From contig JANJVG010000034.1 in NCBI GenBank assembly GCA_024710165.1, forward strand, positions 1 through 41,721: a DNA stretch of 41,721 nt, in the 5' to 3' direction. Positions 20,781-29,603 of the stretch are shown here, in pieces. The notes beneath the pieces were generated by a model. It did no database searches. It was not told the origin of the DNA and saw only the letters and a program-made list of their open reading frames with translations. How positions within the stretch are numbered: the stretch's first letter is position 1; each line of letters starts with the position of its first letter. Made by a program: the position numbers and the translations under genes. This DNA is from Burkholderiaceae bacterium. GTDB lineage: Bacteria; Pseudomonadota; Gammaproteobacteria; Burkholderiales; Burkholderiaceae_C.

Positions 20781-21718
20781 GGCCCGATGACCTCGCGGAC
20801 GATGTACACGGGGCGGTTTTTGACTTCGGTGAAGATGCGCCCCAGGTATTCGCCCAGTATGCCGATGCCGATGAGTTGCACGCCGGAGGCGAGCAGGATG
20901 ACGACCATGAGGGAGGCGTAGCCTGGTACTTCCACCCCCCATAGCACGGTCTTGATGATGAGGTAGGCGGCATACAGGAAGGCGCCGAAGGAGATCAGGC
21001 CGCCCAGGTAGGTCCAGACGCGCAATGGGATGGTGCTGAAGCTGGTGATGCCTTCGAGGGCGAAGTTCCAGAGTTTCCAGGTGTTGAAGCTGGATGTGCC
21101 ATGGGCTCGGGGGGCGACCCGGTAGTCCACCACGGTGGTGCGGAAGCCCACCCAGGCAAACAGGCCTTTCATGAAGCGGCATTTTTCCTGCAGTGCGCCC
21201 AGGGCGTTGACGACTTTGCGGTCCATGAGGCGGTAGTCGCCTACGTCGGCCGGGATTTCTATGTGGGAGATGTAGCGGCTGACTTCGTAGAAGGCGCGGG
21301 CCGTGAGGCGCTGGAGCGGCTGGTCGGTTTCACGGCTGGTGCGGCGTGCCAGGACTACTTCGAAGCCGGATTCCCACTGTGCCAGCATTTCGAGGATGAG
21401 TTCAGGGGGGTGCTGCAGGTCGGAGTCGATGGGGATGACGGCGTCTCCGGTGGCATAGTCGAGCCCGGCGGTGATGGCGGCTTCTTTGCCGAAGTTGCGG
21501 GAGAAGTCGATCACCTTGACATAGGGGTGCTGTTGGCGCGCTGCCTTGAGGGCGTCCAGGGTGCCGTCGCGGCTGCCATCGTTGATGCAGATGATTTCGA
21601 GGTCGTAGGTTGCCAGCACGGGCGCCAGGGCTGCCTGGACCTGTTCGAGAAAGGGCCGCACGTTGCGTTCTTCGTTGTAGAAGGGGGCAACCAGCGAGAT
21701 TTTTTTTCGGGTGTCCAT
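20777..21718 (-). CDS. gtrB: Bactoprenol-phosphate glycosyltransferase, GT2 (GtrB-like)
   Basis: Membrane GT2 enzyme of 313 residues that loads a sugar, usually glucose, onto undecaprenyl phosphate. The start is ATG 21718 (MDTRKKISLVAPFYNEERNV), 4 bp after the preceding stop. Motifs are INDGSRDGT near residue 43, IDSDLQHPPELI (DxD region) near residue 98, and the acceptor loop YRLMDRKVV. Two C-terminal transmembrane helices (GGLISFGAFLYAAYLIIKTV and MVVILLASGVQLIGIGILGE) are followed by YLGRIFTEVKNRPVYIV, typical for GtrB/DPM-like enzymes. It overlaps gtrA by ATGA. The transferred sugar is not determined by sequence. Confidence 0.92.
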   Translation of the reverse strand: MDTRKKISLVAPFYNEERNVRPFLEQVQAALAPVLATYDLEIICINDGSRDGTLDALKAARQQHPYVKVIDFSRNFGKEAAITAGLDYATGDAVIPIDSDLQHPPELILEMLAQWESGFEVVLARRTSRETDQPLQRLTARAFYEVSRYISHIEIPADVGDYRLMDRKVVNALGALQEKCRFMKGLFAWVGFRTTVVDYRVAPRAHGTSSFNTWKLWNFALEGITSFSTIPLRVWTYLGGLISFGAFLYAAYLIIKTVLWGVEVPGYASLMVVILLASGVQLIGIGILGEYLGRIFTEVKNRPVYIVREVIGP

Positions 21719-21722
21719 GTTG

Positions 21723-23360
21723 TCAATGGCTTTCAGCGGGGGCCACACAGATGAAGGCGAAATCGACTTCATGGCATGCCGTGGAAGGGCTGGGCAGGAG
21801 GGGGCGAATGGCTTCAAGCCCGGCAAATTCCTTGCGCACGAAGACGTAGGCGGATTCGCGTGGGAGGGAGTTGGCAATCTCGGGGGCCATGTCGTTACAC
21901 AGGGGGGTGTAGCGGGAGATATAGCCTGTGTTGAGGTTGTGTCCCCGCAGGGATGCGTAGTGCATGACGGGGAGCAGGCTTTCGTGCGCAGGCGTCTGAC
22001 CACATTTGAATTTGGGATAGAAATAGAGGGTCTTGACGTGCGCAGGGATCGTGGCGTCCCAGGCGGCGCGCTGCAGGTGCTGGGCGGGCGGGCGCATCAG
22101 TGTGGCTTGCAGGCTGGCGTAAACAGCCGTCAGGTCGATGAGCTGGAGTAGCGTCAGCGCGGTTGCGACGTACAGGAAGCGGCGTTTGCCGTAGCGCTGG
22201 AACAGCAACCACCAGAGGCCAATCATGAGTGCATACGCAGTCGGCCAGAAAAAGCGCCCGGATACCCTGAATTGCGAGGTGAGTGCTGTGGTGATGCCGG
22301 GGTAGGACACCGTGGCGACCTGTGTGCTGCCGATGTAGATCTGGTTGGACAGGGCGTAAATGCTGTAGCCCAGGAGCAGCAGCGCGAGCGCCCAGTGCCT
22401 GCGCAGCGCGTTGTGTGCGTGCATACGGGTTGGCGTGCTGACATATGCCAGCCCGAGGGCGATGATGAGCCCCAGTCCGAGGTAGTTGAATCCTTCGTAC
22501 TGGCCAGGCCCCACTTCGGCTGTCAACCGGATGACGCCCCCCCCAATGAGCGGCGAGAGGACGTTCATGGAGTAGTAGCCAAAGCCCCATTCGTGCGTGA
22601 CACCGCCCGGAGGCAGGGGCATGAGTGTGAAGGGCAGGCTGATGAGCAGGGCCCACAGTGGCCCGGTGGCGTGCCACCAGTAGCGCATGCTGCGGGCCTG
22701 CATGACGGACACTGCAGCGGCTGCATGGATGCCGGCCGCCATGACGAACAGATAGATGTTGATGTAGAAGGCACTGACGAGCAGAAGCGCCCAGCCGACC
22801 ACCGGCAGTGCCTGCAGCCGCCAGCCCCGCAGGTAGAGCGCTATGGCGAACACCACGATCCAGTGCGACATGAGCGATATGTGTCCGATGCGGCTGAGCA
22901 GTGCAGGCGTCATGAGCATCAGAGCCGCCAGGCCGAGCATGAATGCCCAGGAGTTGGCGCGCAGTTCGCGTGCCACCCACCAGGCGCCGACGGCCTGCAA
23001 CACGAAACATCCGGCCACCCAGGCACCAAAGGGGTTGAAGGGTGCCCAGCTTGCGGGTGCAAGGAGTTTCAGCAGCAGCGCATAGAGGGGAATGATGTCG
23101 ACAAAGGTGGCCCGGGTGCCTTCTGGGTAATTCAGGCTGTCGAATGCCAGCAGCGGGTATTGCCAGGGGGCCGAGAAGTACAGGTTGAATCCGGCCATGT
23201 ACTGGGTGATGTCCTGGGCATCGGTTTGCCAGAAGGTGGATTGCCCGCGCACAAAGGATGCGCCGAAGGTGACCCAGACGAATACGGCTGATAGCAGCAG
23301 CACCACCACCAGTCCGCCCAGGCTGTGGGGCTGTGCATGCTGACGAACCGGTGGCTTCAT
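21723..23360 (-). CDS. DUF6311-type multi-pass membrane protein, probable GtrC-like glycosyltransferase
   Basis: Polytopic membrane protein of 545 residues with about 11-13 hydrophobic segments. It starts at ATG 23360 (MKPPVRQHAQPHSLGGLVVV), overlapping the upstream stop as ATGA. The first periplasmic loop holds FWQTDAQDITQYMAGFNLYF and FDSLNYPEGT, with acidic residues characteristic of GT-C-fold enzymes. A soluble C-terminal part follows (YFYPKFKCGQTPAHE, RGHNLNTGYISRYTPLCNDM). Located directly before gtrB and gtrA, it is the expected third member that transfers the flipped sugar onto the O-antigen in the periplasm. The DUF6311 assignment is from memory of family features; the enzymatic role is inferred from context. 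Confidence 0.8.
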   Translation of the reverse strand: MKPPVRQHAQPHSLGGLVVVLLLSAVFVWVTFGASFVRGQSTFWQTDAQDITQYMAGFNLYFSAPWQYPLLAFDSLNYPEGTRATFVDIIPLYALLLKLLAPASWAPFNPFGAWVAGCFVLQAVGAWWVARELRANSWAFMLGLAALMLMTPALLSRIGHISLMSHWIVVFAIALYLRGWRLQALPVVGWALLLVSAFYINIYLFVMAAGIHAAAAVSVMQARSMRYWWHATGPLWALLISLPFTLMPLPPGGVTHEWGFGYYSMNVLSPLIGGGVIRLTAEVGPGQYEGFNYLGLGLIIALGLAYVSTPTRMHAHNALRRHWALALLLLGYSIYALSNQIYIGSTQVATVSYPGITTALTSQFRVSGRFFWPTAYALMIGLWWLLFQRYGKRRFLYVATALTLLQLIDLTAVYASLQATLMRPPAQHLQRAAWDATIPAHVKTLYFYPKFKCGQTPAHESLLPVMHYASLRGHNLNTGYISRYTPLCNDMAPEIANSLPRESAYVFVRKEFAGLEAIRPLLPSPSTACHEVDFAFICVAPAESH

Positions 23361-26300
23361 GGGTTGCCCCTCTTTTCCAGTGGGCCGGCAGGTAGCTTGA
23401 GGCATGCCGAGGTAAGACGGGCGGCGCTTTCCGACCAGGTGCACCATGGCAGGCCTTCGGGGTGCGGGTGTTCTCCCCGTTCACCGGCCGCAAGCCACGC
23501 CTGAATGGCTGCGGCGAGTTCGGGGGCCGAGCGGGCCTGGAAGTAGCTGGCATGCGCTCCCGCCACTTCATGGAAGACGGGTATGTCGCGCGCCAATATG
23601 TGAAGACCGTGGCGGGCGGCCTCGATGAGTGGAAGGCCAAAGCCTTCTCCGTGCGAGGCGGCCAGCAAACAGGTGCTGGCGGCGTAGAGGTGTTCCAGGT
23701 ATTCGTCGCTGCAGCCATCCACCCAGATCAACCGCCGGCCGAGCTCGGGGTGCGTGGCGAGTTGTTCGATGGTGGCGGGGATGTCGCGTCGGGACTGTGC
23801 GGGCAGGCCTTGCCAGCCTTCGCGCCCCACGATGAGGAGGTTGACGTCGATGCCTTGCTGCCAAAGGAGGCTGAAGGCGTCGATGGCTTGCCGGTAGGCT
23901 TTGCGCGGTTCGATGGTGCCCACCATGAGAAAGCTGGGGCGTGCGGCCAGCTGCGCGCGCACTTTCTCTGTGTTGCCGGGTAGTCCTTTGCTGGGGGCCG
24001 AGTTGTCGACATCCGCGCCGAGGTGCCACCAGCCTATCTGATAGGGACGCTCCCCTGCCCTGTCCATGCCAGCTTCTTTGCGCCATTGGGCCAGGTCGTC
24101 GGCGACGGCTTTGGATATGCACACTGCACCGTCGAATGCTGCGACGGTGTGCAGCCAGCTTGCATGGCCCTCGCTGGCCTGCGGGGGGAAGACTTCAGGC
24201 ATCCGGACGGGCAGCAGGTCGTACACGATGGCGTGGAGGGAAACCCCGTTGTTGCGGTAGCTCTGGAACAGGCCCGCCTGTCCGGCCTGCACCAGCAGGT
24301 CGCCCGAGATGTCGAGCACGAGGAAGACATCGCCCGCCTCTGGGGTGATGCGCTCGTCGGGCAGGGCGTCGACCGGGCACCCCAGCAAGCCCAGCGTGTA
24401 GCCGCGTGCGTATCGGTGGTGCCATGCGCCGCCTTCTTGCGTGAGATATACGGGTTCGATGCGGTAACCGTCCGGCGGGGATTCCAGCAGTGCCATGACA
24501 AGGGCGCGGACCACGCGCTCGATGCCCGTTTTGAGGTCGTGGCGGCAGGTGGCACTGATGTCCAGAAACAGACTTTTGGCTGGCCTTGGCAATGGCAGGC
24601 TGTCTGCGATGGTTTGAGACAGATGAAGCAGCGCGGCATCGTCGCAGGGTGCGATGCCCGGTTGCGCGGCAATGGCTTCGAGCAGGGCTGGCAGGGCTGT
24701 TGCACTGCGCTGGTGGGCGCTTTCGATGGCTTGCGCGTAGCGACTGGCACATTCTTGCGGGGAATGGCGCTCATGGATGACAGCCTGCCCCCGTTCGCCC
24801 AGGGTTCGCCTGTGCTCGGGGTTGCGCCAGAGGGTTTCCAGTGCTTCAACGAGCGCTGTTTCGGTAAATTCGTCGGGCAGCATCCAGACAGCCTGGGGGT
24901 CGAGTTCTGCCATGGAACCGTTGGCGTTGACGATCAGCGGCAGGGCATGGTTCATGCAGTCCAGAACCGTGCCGGATGTTTCGCCGCGCGAGTTGGTGCG
25001 CAACTGCACGGCAAGATCTGCTGCCGCGAGGTGTTGCCGGAAGGCTTCTGACGCAGCGAAGCCGGTGATGCGGATGCGGTCGCCCAGACCGCTCTCGCGC
25101 ATAGCCTGGAGGAGGCTGCGGCCATAGTCGCCGCCATTGTTCTCACCCACAAAAATCAGGCGGCAGCGTTTGTCGGCCGCCAGCGCGCTGTGGAGCCAAG
25201 CCTGGAGCAGGCGATGGTTCTGTTTGGTTTCGTCCAGAAAGCCAAAACTGCAAATCACATAATCGCGCACATCGATGCCGAGCTGTTGGCGCGCCACCTG
25301 TTTGTCGATGCCTTGTGCCGGAGAACGCAGGTGCGGGATCACGGTCCACTTGGCGGTGCCCTGCTGGCTATACCAGTGCTGCGCCAGGCTGTGCGAGTAG
25401 CCGGAGTGAACTATCACTCCTTGGGCATGCTGCAGGATGTGCCAGTTGACCGGGTAGCGGCGCTTGGCGTCTTCTGCATCCCGATAACGGTCTCGCATGG
25501 CGCCGTAGCCATGGCTTTGGTAGAGTGCACGTGTCCATGCGTGGGGCTCGCCACCATGGAGTTCCAGCCACGCCATCAGCCCGCTGAGATAGAAGTCGTG
25601 CAGCACCACCGTGCCGGGAATGTCCTGCAGCAGGGCAAGCATGTGCCGGTGGAAGGGGGAGTTGCCCACCTGGTACAGCACATGGTCAAACTCTGCGGCA
25701 TGCGCGCGGAACCAGGCGACGTCGCGCACTTTGCTGTGCTGCTGGACCCAGGCGTCGGTGACCTGGTCTTGCGCCACCACGACTTCTATGGCGTAGTGTT
25801 CTGCCAGCGCGGGGAGCAGTTCGGCGCTGTAGTCGGCAATGCCGGTGCGTTCGGGCGGCATGGGGGAGACGAAGGCGAGTCTGGGCTTGCCCCCGGAGAG
25901 CGGCCTGACAGGTGTTGGCTGGGCCTTGCATTGGGGTAGCGATTCCCACGTCTCTGTGGCGCGTTGCGCCGTCTGGTCCCACGAAAACCGCTGCGCCTGC
26001 TGCAACCCGTGTTCACGCAGCGTCGTCCGGAAGGTTTCATCGGTCAGTGCCTGTGCGATTTTTGCGGTGATGGAGTCCACATCCAGCGGATCAAACAGCG
26101 CAGCATCCAGGCCGATGACTTCCGGCAGGCTTGATGTGTTGGCTCCAATCACCGGTGCGCCGCATGCCATTGCCTCGAGTGCCGGGAGGCCGAAGCCTTC
26201 GTGCCAGGAGGGGAAAACAAAGAGTTTGCACAGGTTGTAGAGCTGGACGAGTTCTTCGTCGGTCACATAGCCGGTGAAGCACAGGGCATCGGGCTGGACA

Positions 26301-27148
26301 CCGAGCGTTCTTGCAAGGTGTTTGTATTCGGTAATCTGGAGTTCGGCCATCTTGCCCGCAAACAGCAACTGATGTTCGGCACGCACGGGCGCAGGCAGGG
26401 CCGCATAAGCCCGGATCAGACGGGGCAGGTTCTTGCGTTCGTCGGCTCCGCCGGTGTAGAGGATGAAAGGGCGGAGCAGGCCGAATTTCTGGCGCAGTTG
26501 CGCGGTGCCCGCATCATCAACACCTACAGGGCAAAACATGGGTTCGATCGCCGTTGACACATTGACGATGCTGCCCGCGGATGCCCCCAGATGCGCCAGC
26601 CCTTCCCTCTGCGTGGATTCCGAAATGGCCAGCAGGCATTCTGCTTTTTTCAGGTCGTCAATTTTGCGTTGGTAGCATTGGGCGTAGCCGGGGTTGGGCT
26701 TGAGGTACTGGTCGGGGTTGAGCAACGGAATGAGGTCATAAAGGGACGCACTCACTGGTGTGGCCCGGTCGAATCGGCCGATGCTGGTCACGGCATCGTC
26801 GATATAACCTTCAATCATGCTGCTGATATGGATGACATCCGGCACCAGGCTGGCCAAGAAGGCTTCGCGGATCCGTTCGGCCACCTCGCGCCGCGCATTG
26901 TTGCCGGGGGCATCTTCCTGCACCGGCCCTGGGGCGTGCCAGACGCGAATGTTTTCTTGCGGCAGCAGGCCCTCAAAGGCTGCCCGGATGGGTTCAATGG
27001 TGGCGGGGAACAGTCCGTTCAGGGCAAGAAGCACTTCATGCCCTCCCCGGTTGCGCGCAATGGCTTGGGCGAATGACAGTGTGTAGCGGCCAATGCCCCG
27101 GAACCTGCTTTCGGTCTGCGCACCTTGCATGTCGATGACGATGCGCAT
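23357..27148 (-). CDS. Three-domain glycosyltransferase (GT4-GT4-GT4), probable polysaccharide polymerase
   Basis: A 1,263-residue fusion of three GT-B glycosyltransferase modules. Start ATG 27148 (MRIVIDMQGAQTESRFRGIG), with a TGATG overlap to the preceding methyltransferase; upstream frame extensions are spurious. Module 1 spans about 1-400, with TGGADERKNLPRLIRAYAAL and EX7E in EGFGLPALE near residue 319. Module 2 spans about 415-800, starting LAFVSPMPPERTGIADYSAE, with a variant acidic motif GETSGTVLDCMN near residue 721. Module 3 spans about 858-1255, with VGTIEPRKAYRQAIDAF and EGFGLPLIE near residue 1166. Such multi-module enzymes (for example WbdA, WsaE) polymerise repeat units of ABC-exported O-antigens. 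All three modules look intact. Sugar specificity (D- or L-rhamnose, or mannose) is not readable from the sequence. Confidence 0.9.
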   Translation of the reverse strand: MRIVIDMQGAQTESRFRGIGRYTLSFAQAIARNRGGHEVLLALNGLFPATIEPIRAAFEGLLPQENIRVWHAPGPVQEDAPGNNARREVAERIREAFLASLVPDVIHISSMIEGYIDDAVTSIGRFDRATPVSASLYDLIPLLNPDQYLKPNPGYAQCYQRKIDDLKKAECLLAISESTQREGLAHLGASAGSIVNVSTAIEPMFCPVGVDDAGTAQLRQKFGLLRPFILYTGGADERKNLPRLIRAYAALPAPVRAEHQLLFAGKMAELQITEYKHLARTLGVQPDALCFTGYVTDEELVQLYNLCKLFVFPSWHEGFGLPALEAMACGAPVIGANTSSLPEVIGLDAALFDPLDVDSITAKIAQALTDETFRTTLREHGLQQAQRFSWDQTAQRATETWESLPQCKAQPTPVRPLSGGKPRLAFVSPMPPERTGIADYSAELLPALAEHYAIEVVVAQDQVTDAWVQQHSKVRDVAWFRAHAAEFDHVLYQVGNSPFHRHMLALLQDIPGTVVLHDFYLSGLMAWLELHGGEPHAWTRALYQSHGYGAMRDRYRDAEDAKRRYPVNWHILQHAQGVIVHSGYSHSLAQHWYSQQGTAKWTVIPHLRSPAQGIDKQVARQQLGIDVRDYVICSFGFLDETKQNHRLLQAWLHSALAADKRCRLIFVGENNGGDYGRSLLQAMRESGLGDRIRITGFAASEAFRQHLAAADLAVQLRTNSRGETSGTVLDCMNHALPLIVNANGSMAELDPQAVWMLPDEFTETALVEALETLWRNPEHRRTLGERGQAVIHERHSPQECASRYAQAIESAHQRSATALPALLEAIAAQPGIAPCDDAALLHLSQTIADSLPLPRPAKSLFLDISATCRHDLKTGIERVVRALVMALLESPPDGYRIEPVYLTQEGGAWHHRYARGYTLGLLGCPVDALPDERITPEAGDVFLVLDISGDLLVQAGQAGLFQSYRNNGVSLHAIVYDLLPVRMPEVFPPQASEGHASWLHTVAAFDGAVCISKAVADDLAQWRKEAGMDRAGERPYQIGWWHLGADVDNSAPSKGLPGNTEKVRAQLAARPSFLMVGTIEPRKAYRQAIDAFSLLWQQGIDVNLLIVGREGWQGLPAQSRRDIPATIEQLATHPELGRRLIWVDGCSDEYLEHLYAASTCLLAASHGEGFGLPLIEAARHGLHILARDIPVFHEVAGAHASYFQARSAPELAAAIQAWLAAGERGEHPHPEGLPWCTWSESAARLTSACLKLPAGPLEKRGNP

Positions 27149-28386
27149 CAGCAGCGCTCCTTTGACCGGTGTTGCATCTTGTTTTTCAGTGCGGTGTAGA
27201 TCTGTCGGGCGTGGGGCGTAAGGTTTTCCAGATTGGCCGGGACAGGTTGTCCGGGGTCTGGCTTTGGGGTACCGCGCATGGCGGCTGCTTTCAGGCGGTC
27301 CTTCACTGCTGGAAATTGGACCAAGATGGCCTGCACCGCCTGTCTGAGCCTGGGGCGCTGATGGACATGCTGGACAGCATGGGTCAGCAGCACTCCGATT
27401 TGCCTTTTGATCTGTGGCTTCAGTGTTTTGGCTTTCTGAACCCCTTCCCGTGCCAGGCGACCGGCCATTCGAAGTGATGCCGTCAGACGCCATGATCTGC
27501 TTTGGTGGATGGCCACCAAAGCCGCCTCCGCATTTGCCGCGCGTTCGCCCGCCTGTCGGGCCTGCGCCTGTGCCGCGGCGGCTTGCTCTCCCGCCTGCCG
27601 GGCCTGCGCTTGTGCCGCAATGGCCAGTTCACTGGCTTGCCGGGCCTGCTGATCCCATCTCCCCATCAGTGCGTCCAGGGTCAGACCGTACTCTTGCGCG
27701 AATGCTGTACCGGTGCCATCGAGCGTGGCTGCATCTGCGTCTTTTTGCGCCACCACAGCATAGTCGGGACTGACACCGCCCCAGACGTCACGCAGGGAAA
27801 TCCATGCCCTGTCTGAAAGGGTTTTGTCTTCCTGAAGACGGATTGTCTTGACCCTGGCAAACCCATAGTATTCGGGCAGGAATGCAAGCAGTTGGGGCGG
27901 CAGGGGTTTCTGGTGCGTCGGGTCGAGATAGAAGTTGACGGTTCCGACCGTGATGTTTTCAGGATTGGGCGTTTCCAGTATCAGCAGCCCCGCGGGCTTC
28001 AAGACCCTGAGCGCTTGCTGGATCAGGAGGCGCAAATCGGAAAAGGCGATGTGCTCGGCGATGTGAAATCCGGTGACGATGGCCTGACTTGCATCAGGCA
28101 AGGCGCGGAGAGCAGACAGGGCGTCCTGCGCAGTCACATGCAGACCCGCCTCACGGCAGGCCGCAAGCATGCCTTCGTCAAGGTCCACTCCGTGGGCCTG
28201 GAAGCCGGATTCCGCGAGGAGTTCCAGCCACTCGCCGCGCCCGCACCCCAGGTCGATGGCGGTTGCGTTTTCATACAGCTGCAACAGGGGGCTGATGAAC
28301 GGCAGGTAAACGCGCTGGCGCGCCTTGATCAGCTCGCGCGAACCGCGATGCCTTTCTTCAAATGCCCGGTAAAACTCGTCGCTCAT
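27148..28386 (-). CDS. SAM methyltransferase with coiled coil, probable O-chain terminator (WbdD-like role)
   Basis: A 412-residue protein starting at ATG 28386 (MSDEFYRAFEERHRGSRELI), overlapping the wzt stop as ATGA. The class I methyltransferase domain has motif I AIDLGCGRGEWLELL near residues 43-57, then GVDLDEGML and GFHIAEHIAF, ending near residue 240. Residues about 253-303 form an Ala/Gln/Arg-rich coiled coil with a repeated AQAQARQAGE unit, followed by SRSWRLTASLRMAGRLAREG and a basic tail. In ABC-dependent O-antigen systems such an enzyme caps the growing chain by methylation and the coiled coil acts as a length ruler. No kinase domain is seen, unlike E. coli O9 WbdD. Placement between wzt and the polymerase supports this; the acceptor is inferred. 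Confidence 0.85.
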   Translation of the reverse strand: MSDEFYRAFEERHRGSRELIKARQRVYLPFISPLLQLYENATAIDLGCGRGEWLELLAESGFQAHGVDLDEGMLAACREAGLHVTAQDALSALRALPDASQAIVTGFHIAEHIAFSDLRLLIQQALRVLKPAGLLILETPNPENITVGTVNFYLDPTHQKPLPPQLLAFLPEYYGFARVKTIRLQEDKTLSDRAWISLRDVWGGVSPDYAVVAQKDADAATLDGTGTAFAQEYGLTLDALMGRWDQQARQASELAIAAQAQARQAGEQAAAAQAQARQAGERAANAEAALVAIHQSRSWRLTASLRMAGRLAREGVQKAKTLKPQIKRQIGVLLTHAVQHVHQRPRLRQAVQAILVQFPAVKDRLKAAAMRGTPKPDPGQPVPANLENLTPHARQIYTALKNKMQHRSKERC

Positions 28387-29603
28387 TGGGTGATGACCAG
28401 CGTTGTCGGCAACCAGGCAACGCCAACGAAGGCCGGCTTGTCCAGATTGACGACCTGAAAGATCAGCGCCAAGTCGCGCCATTCATAGTTACTGGCGATA
28501 TGGTTGTCGGATGTGTGGAGTGCCACCGCCACAGAATAGGTTCCAAAGCCCAGATTGGCATTGAAATTGAAGTCAAACGTGACGGTTTTTCCCTTGCGCA
28601 CATTGACCAGCACCTGTTGAAGATGGTGGCTGTTGGTGCCGAAAATGGATTGCCCCAGCCGATCCTTGATGAGGCATCCGATCACCAATTCGGGCAGGTC
28701 CGCATGGGTACGGATGACGATTCGAAGTTGAACGGGCTGGGCCACACCGGCGCATTCGATGCGCTCGCCGTTTTCGTCGAGCAGCATGACGGCTTCAACC
28801 GTAGCGTCTCCATTGCCGGAGATGGTCTGGATTTTTCCGTCAGCCGCCTGCTGCTGACGCACCTGCTGGTTTTCTTTTTCTGCCAGCATGGCGTTGTAAT
28901 AGTCCATGACCTCTTCGGGTCTGCCCTGCAGGGCCAATTGGCCTGCATTGAGAAGGATGGCGCGATCACAAATGCTCTGAATGGCGCTCTTGTCGTGTGA
29001 AACAAGCAGCAGCGTGGTGCCTTGTTGGCGAAATTCACGGATGCGATTGAAGCTTTTGTGCTGAAAGTATGCATCGCCCACGGACAATGCTTCATCCACA
29101 ATCAGCACATCGGGGCGCTGCGCCGACGCCACACTGAAGGCCAGGCGCATTTGCATTCCGCTGCTATACACGCGCACGGGGTGGTCGATGTATTCACCGA
29201 TTTCGGCGAAGGCCTCGATCTGCGGCATCAGCCCAGCCATCTGCTCCGCGCTGTACCCCAGCAGTTGCCCCGCCATGTGGGCGTTTTGGCGGCCGGTGAA
29301 GTCTGGATGAAAGCCCATGCCCAGTTCCAGCATGGCCGCCACACGGCCAGTGATCTGTACGGTTCCGGTGGTGGGCCGGGTGGTGCCAGTGATCATTTTG
29401 AGCAATGTGCTTTTACCCGCACCGTTGATGCCGATGATCGCCACGGCTTCACCCGGGTTCACGGTGAAGTTGATGTCCTGCAGCACCCAATGCAGTTGGT
29501 GGCGCGGTTTGCCGCGCGGGTCCAACCACTCCAGCAGGCGGGAACTGCGCGCAGGGTATTGGCGGTAGGCCTTGCCCAGGTGCGAAACGGTAATCTGGCC
29601 CAT
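28383..29603 (-). CDS. wzt: O-antigen ABC transporter ATP-binding protein with carbohydrate-binding domain
   Basis: ATPase of the polysaccharide ABC exporter, 406 residues, on the inner face of the membrane with Wzm. Walker A is GINGAGKST near residue 58, the signature YSSGMQMRLAFS near residue 167, and Walker B DVLIVDEALSVGD near residue 185, followed by an SHD switch. Residues about 265-406 form an extra C-terminal domain (ATVEAVMLLDENGERIE, GCLIKDRLGQSIFGTNS, FDFNFNANLGFGTYSVAVAL), the Wzt carbohydrate-binding domain that recognises the finished chain end. Its presence indicates that export depends on a terminal modification, consistent with the adjacent methyltransferase. The start ATG overlaps the wzm stop as TAATG. 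Confidence 0.95.
   Translation of the reverse strand: MGQITVSHLGKAYRQYPARSSRLLEWLDPRGKPRHQLHWVLQDINFTVNPGEAVAIIGINGAGKSTLLKMITGTTRPTTGTVQITGRVAAMLELGMGFHPDFTGRQNAHMAGQLLGYSAEQMAGLMPQIEAFAEIGEYIDHPVRVYSSGMQMRLAFSVASAQRPDVLIVDEALSVGDAYFQHKSFNRIREFRQQGTTLLLVSHDKSAIQSICDRAILLNAGQLALQGRPEEVMDYYNAMLAEKENQQVRQQQAADGKIQTISGNGDATVEAVMLLDENGERIECAGVAQPVQLRIVIRTHADLPELVIGCLIKDRLGQSIFGTNSHHLQQVLVNVRKGKTVTFDFNFNANLGFGTYSVAVALHTSDNHIASNYEWRDLALIFQVVNLDKPAFVGVAWLPTTLVITQ

Noticed and set aside
20269-20973. N-terminal extension of the FkbM methyltransferase in the 655-codon frame
   Set aside because: The extra part overlaps gtrA and gtrB in another frame and has no recognisable domain; ATG 20268 has a ribosome site.
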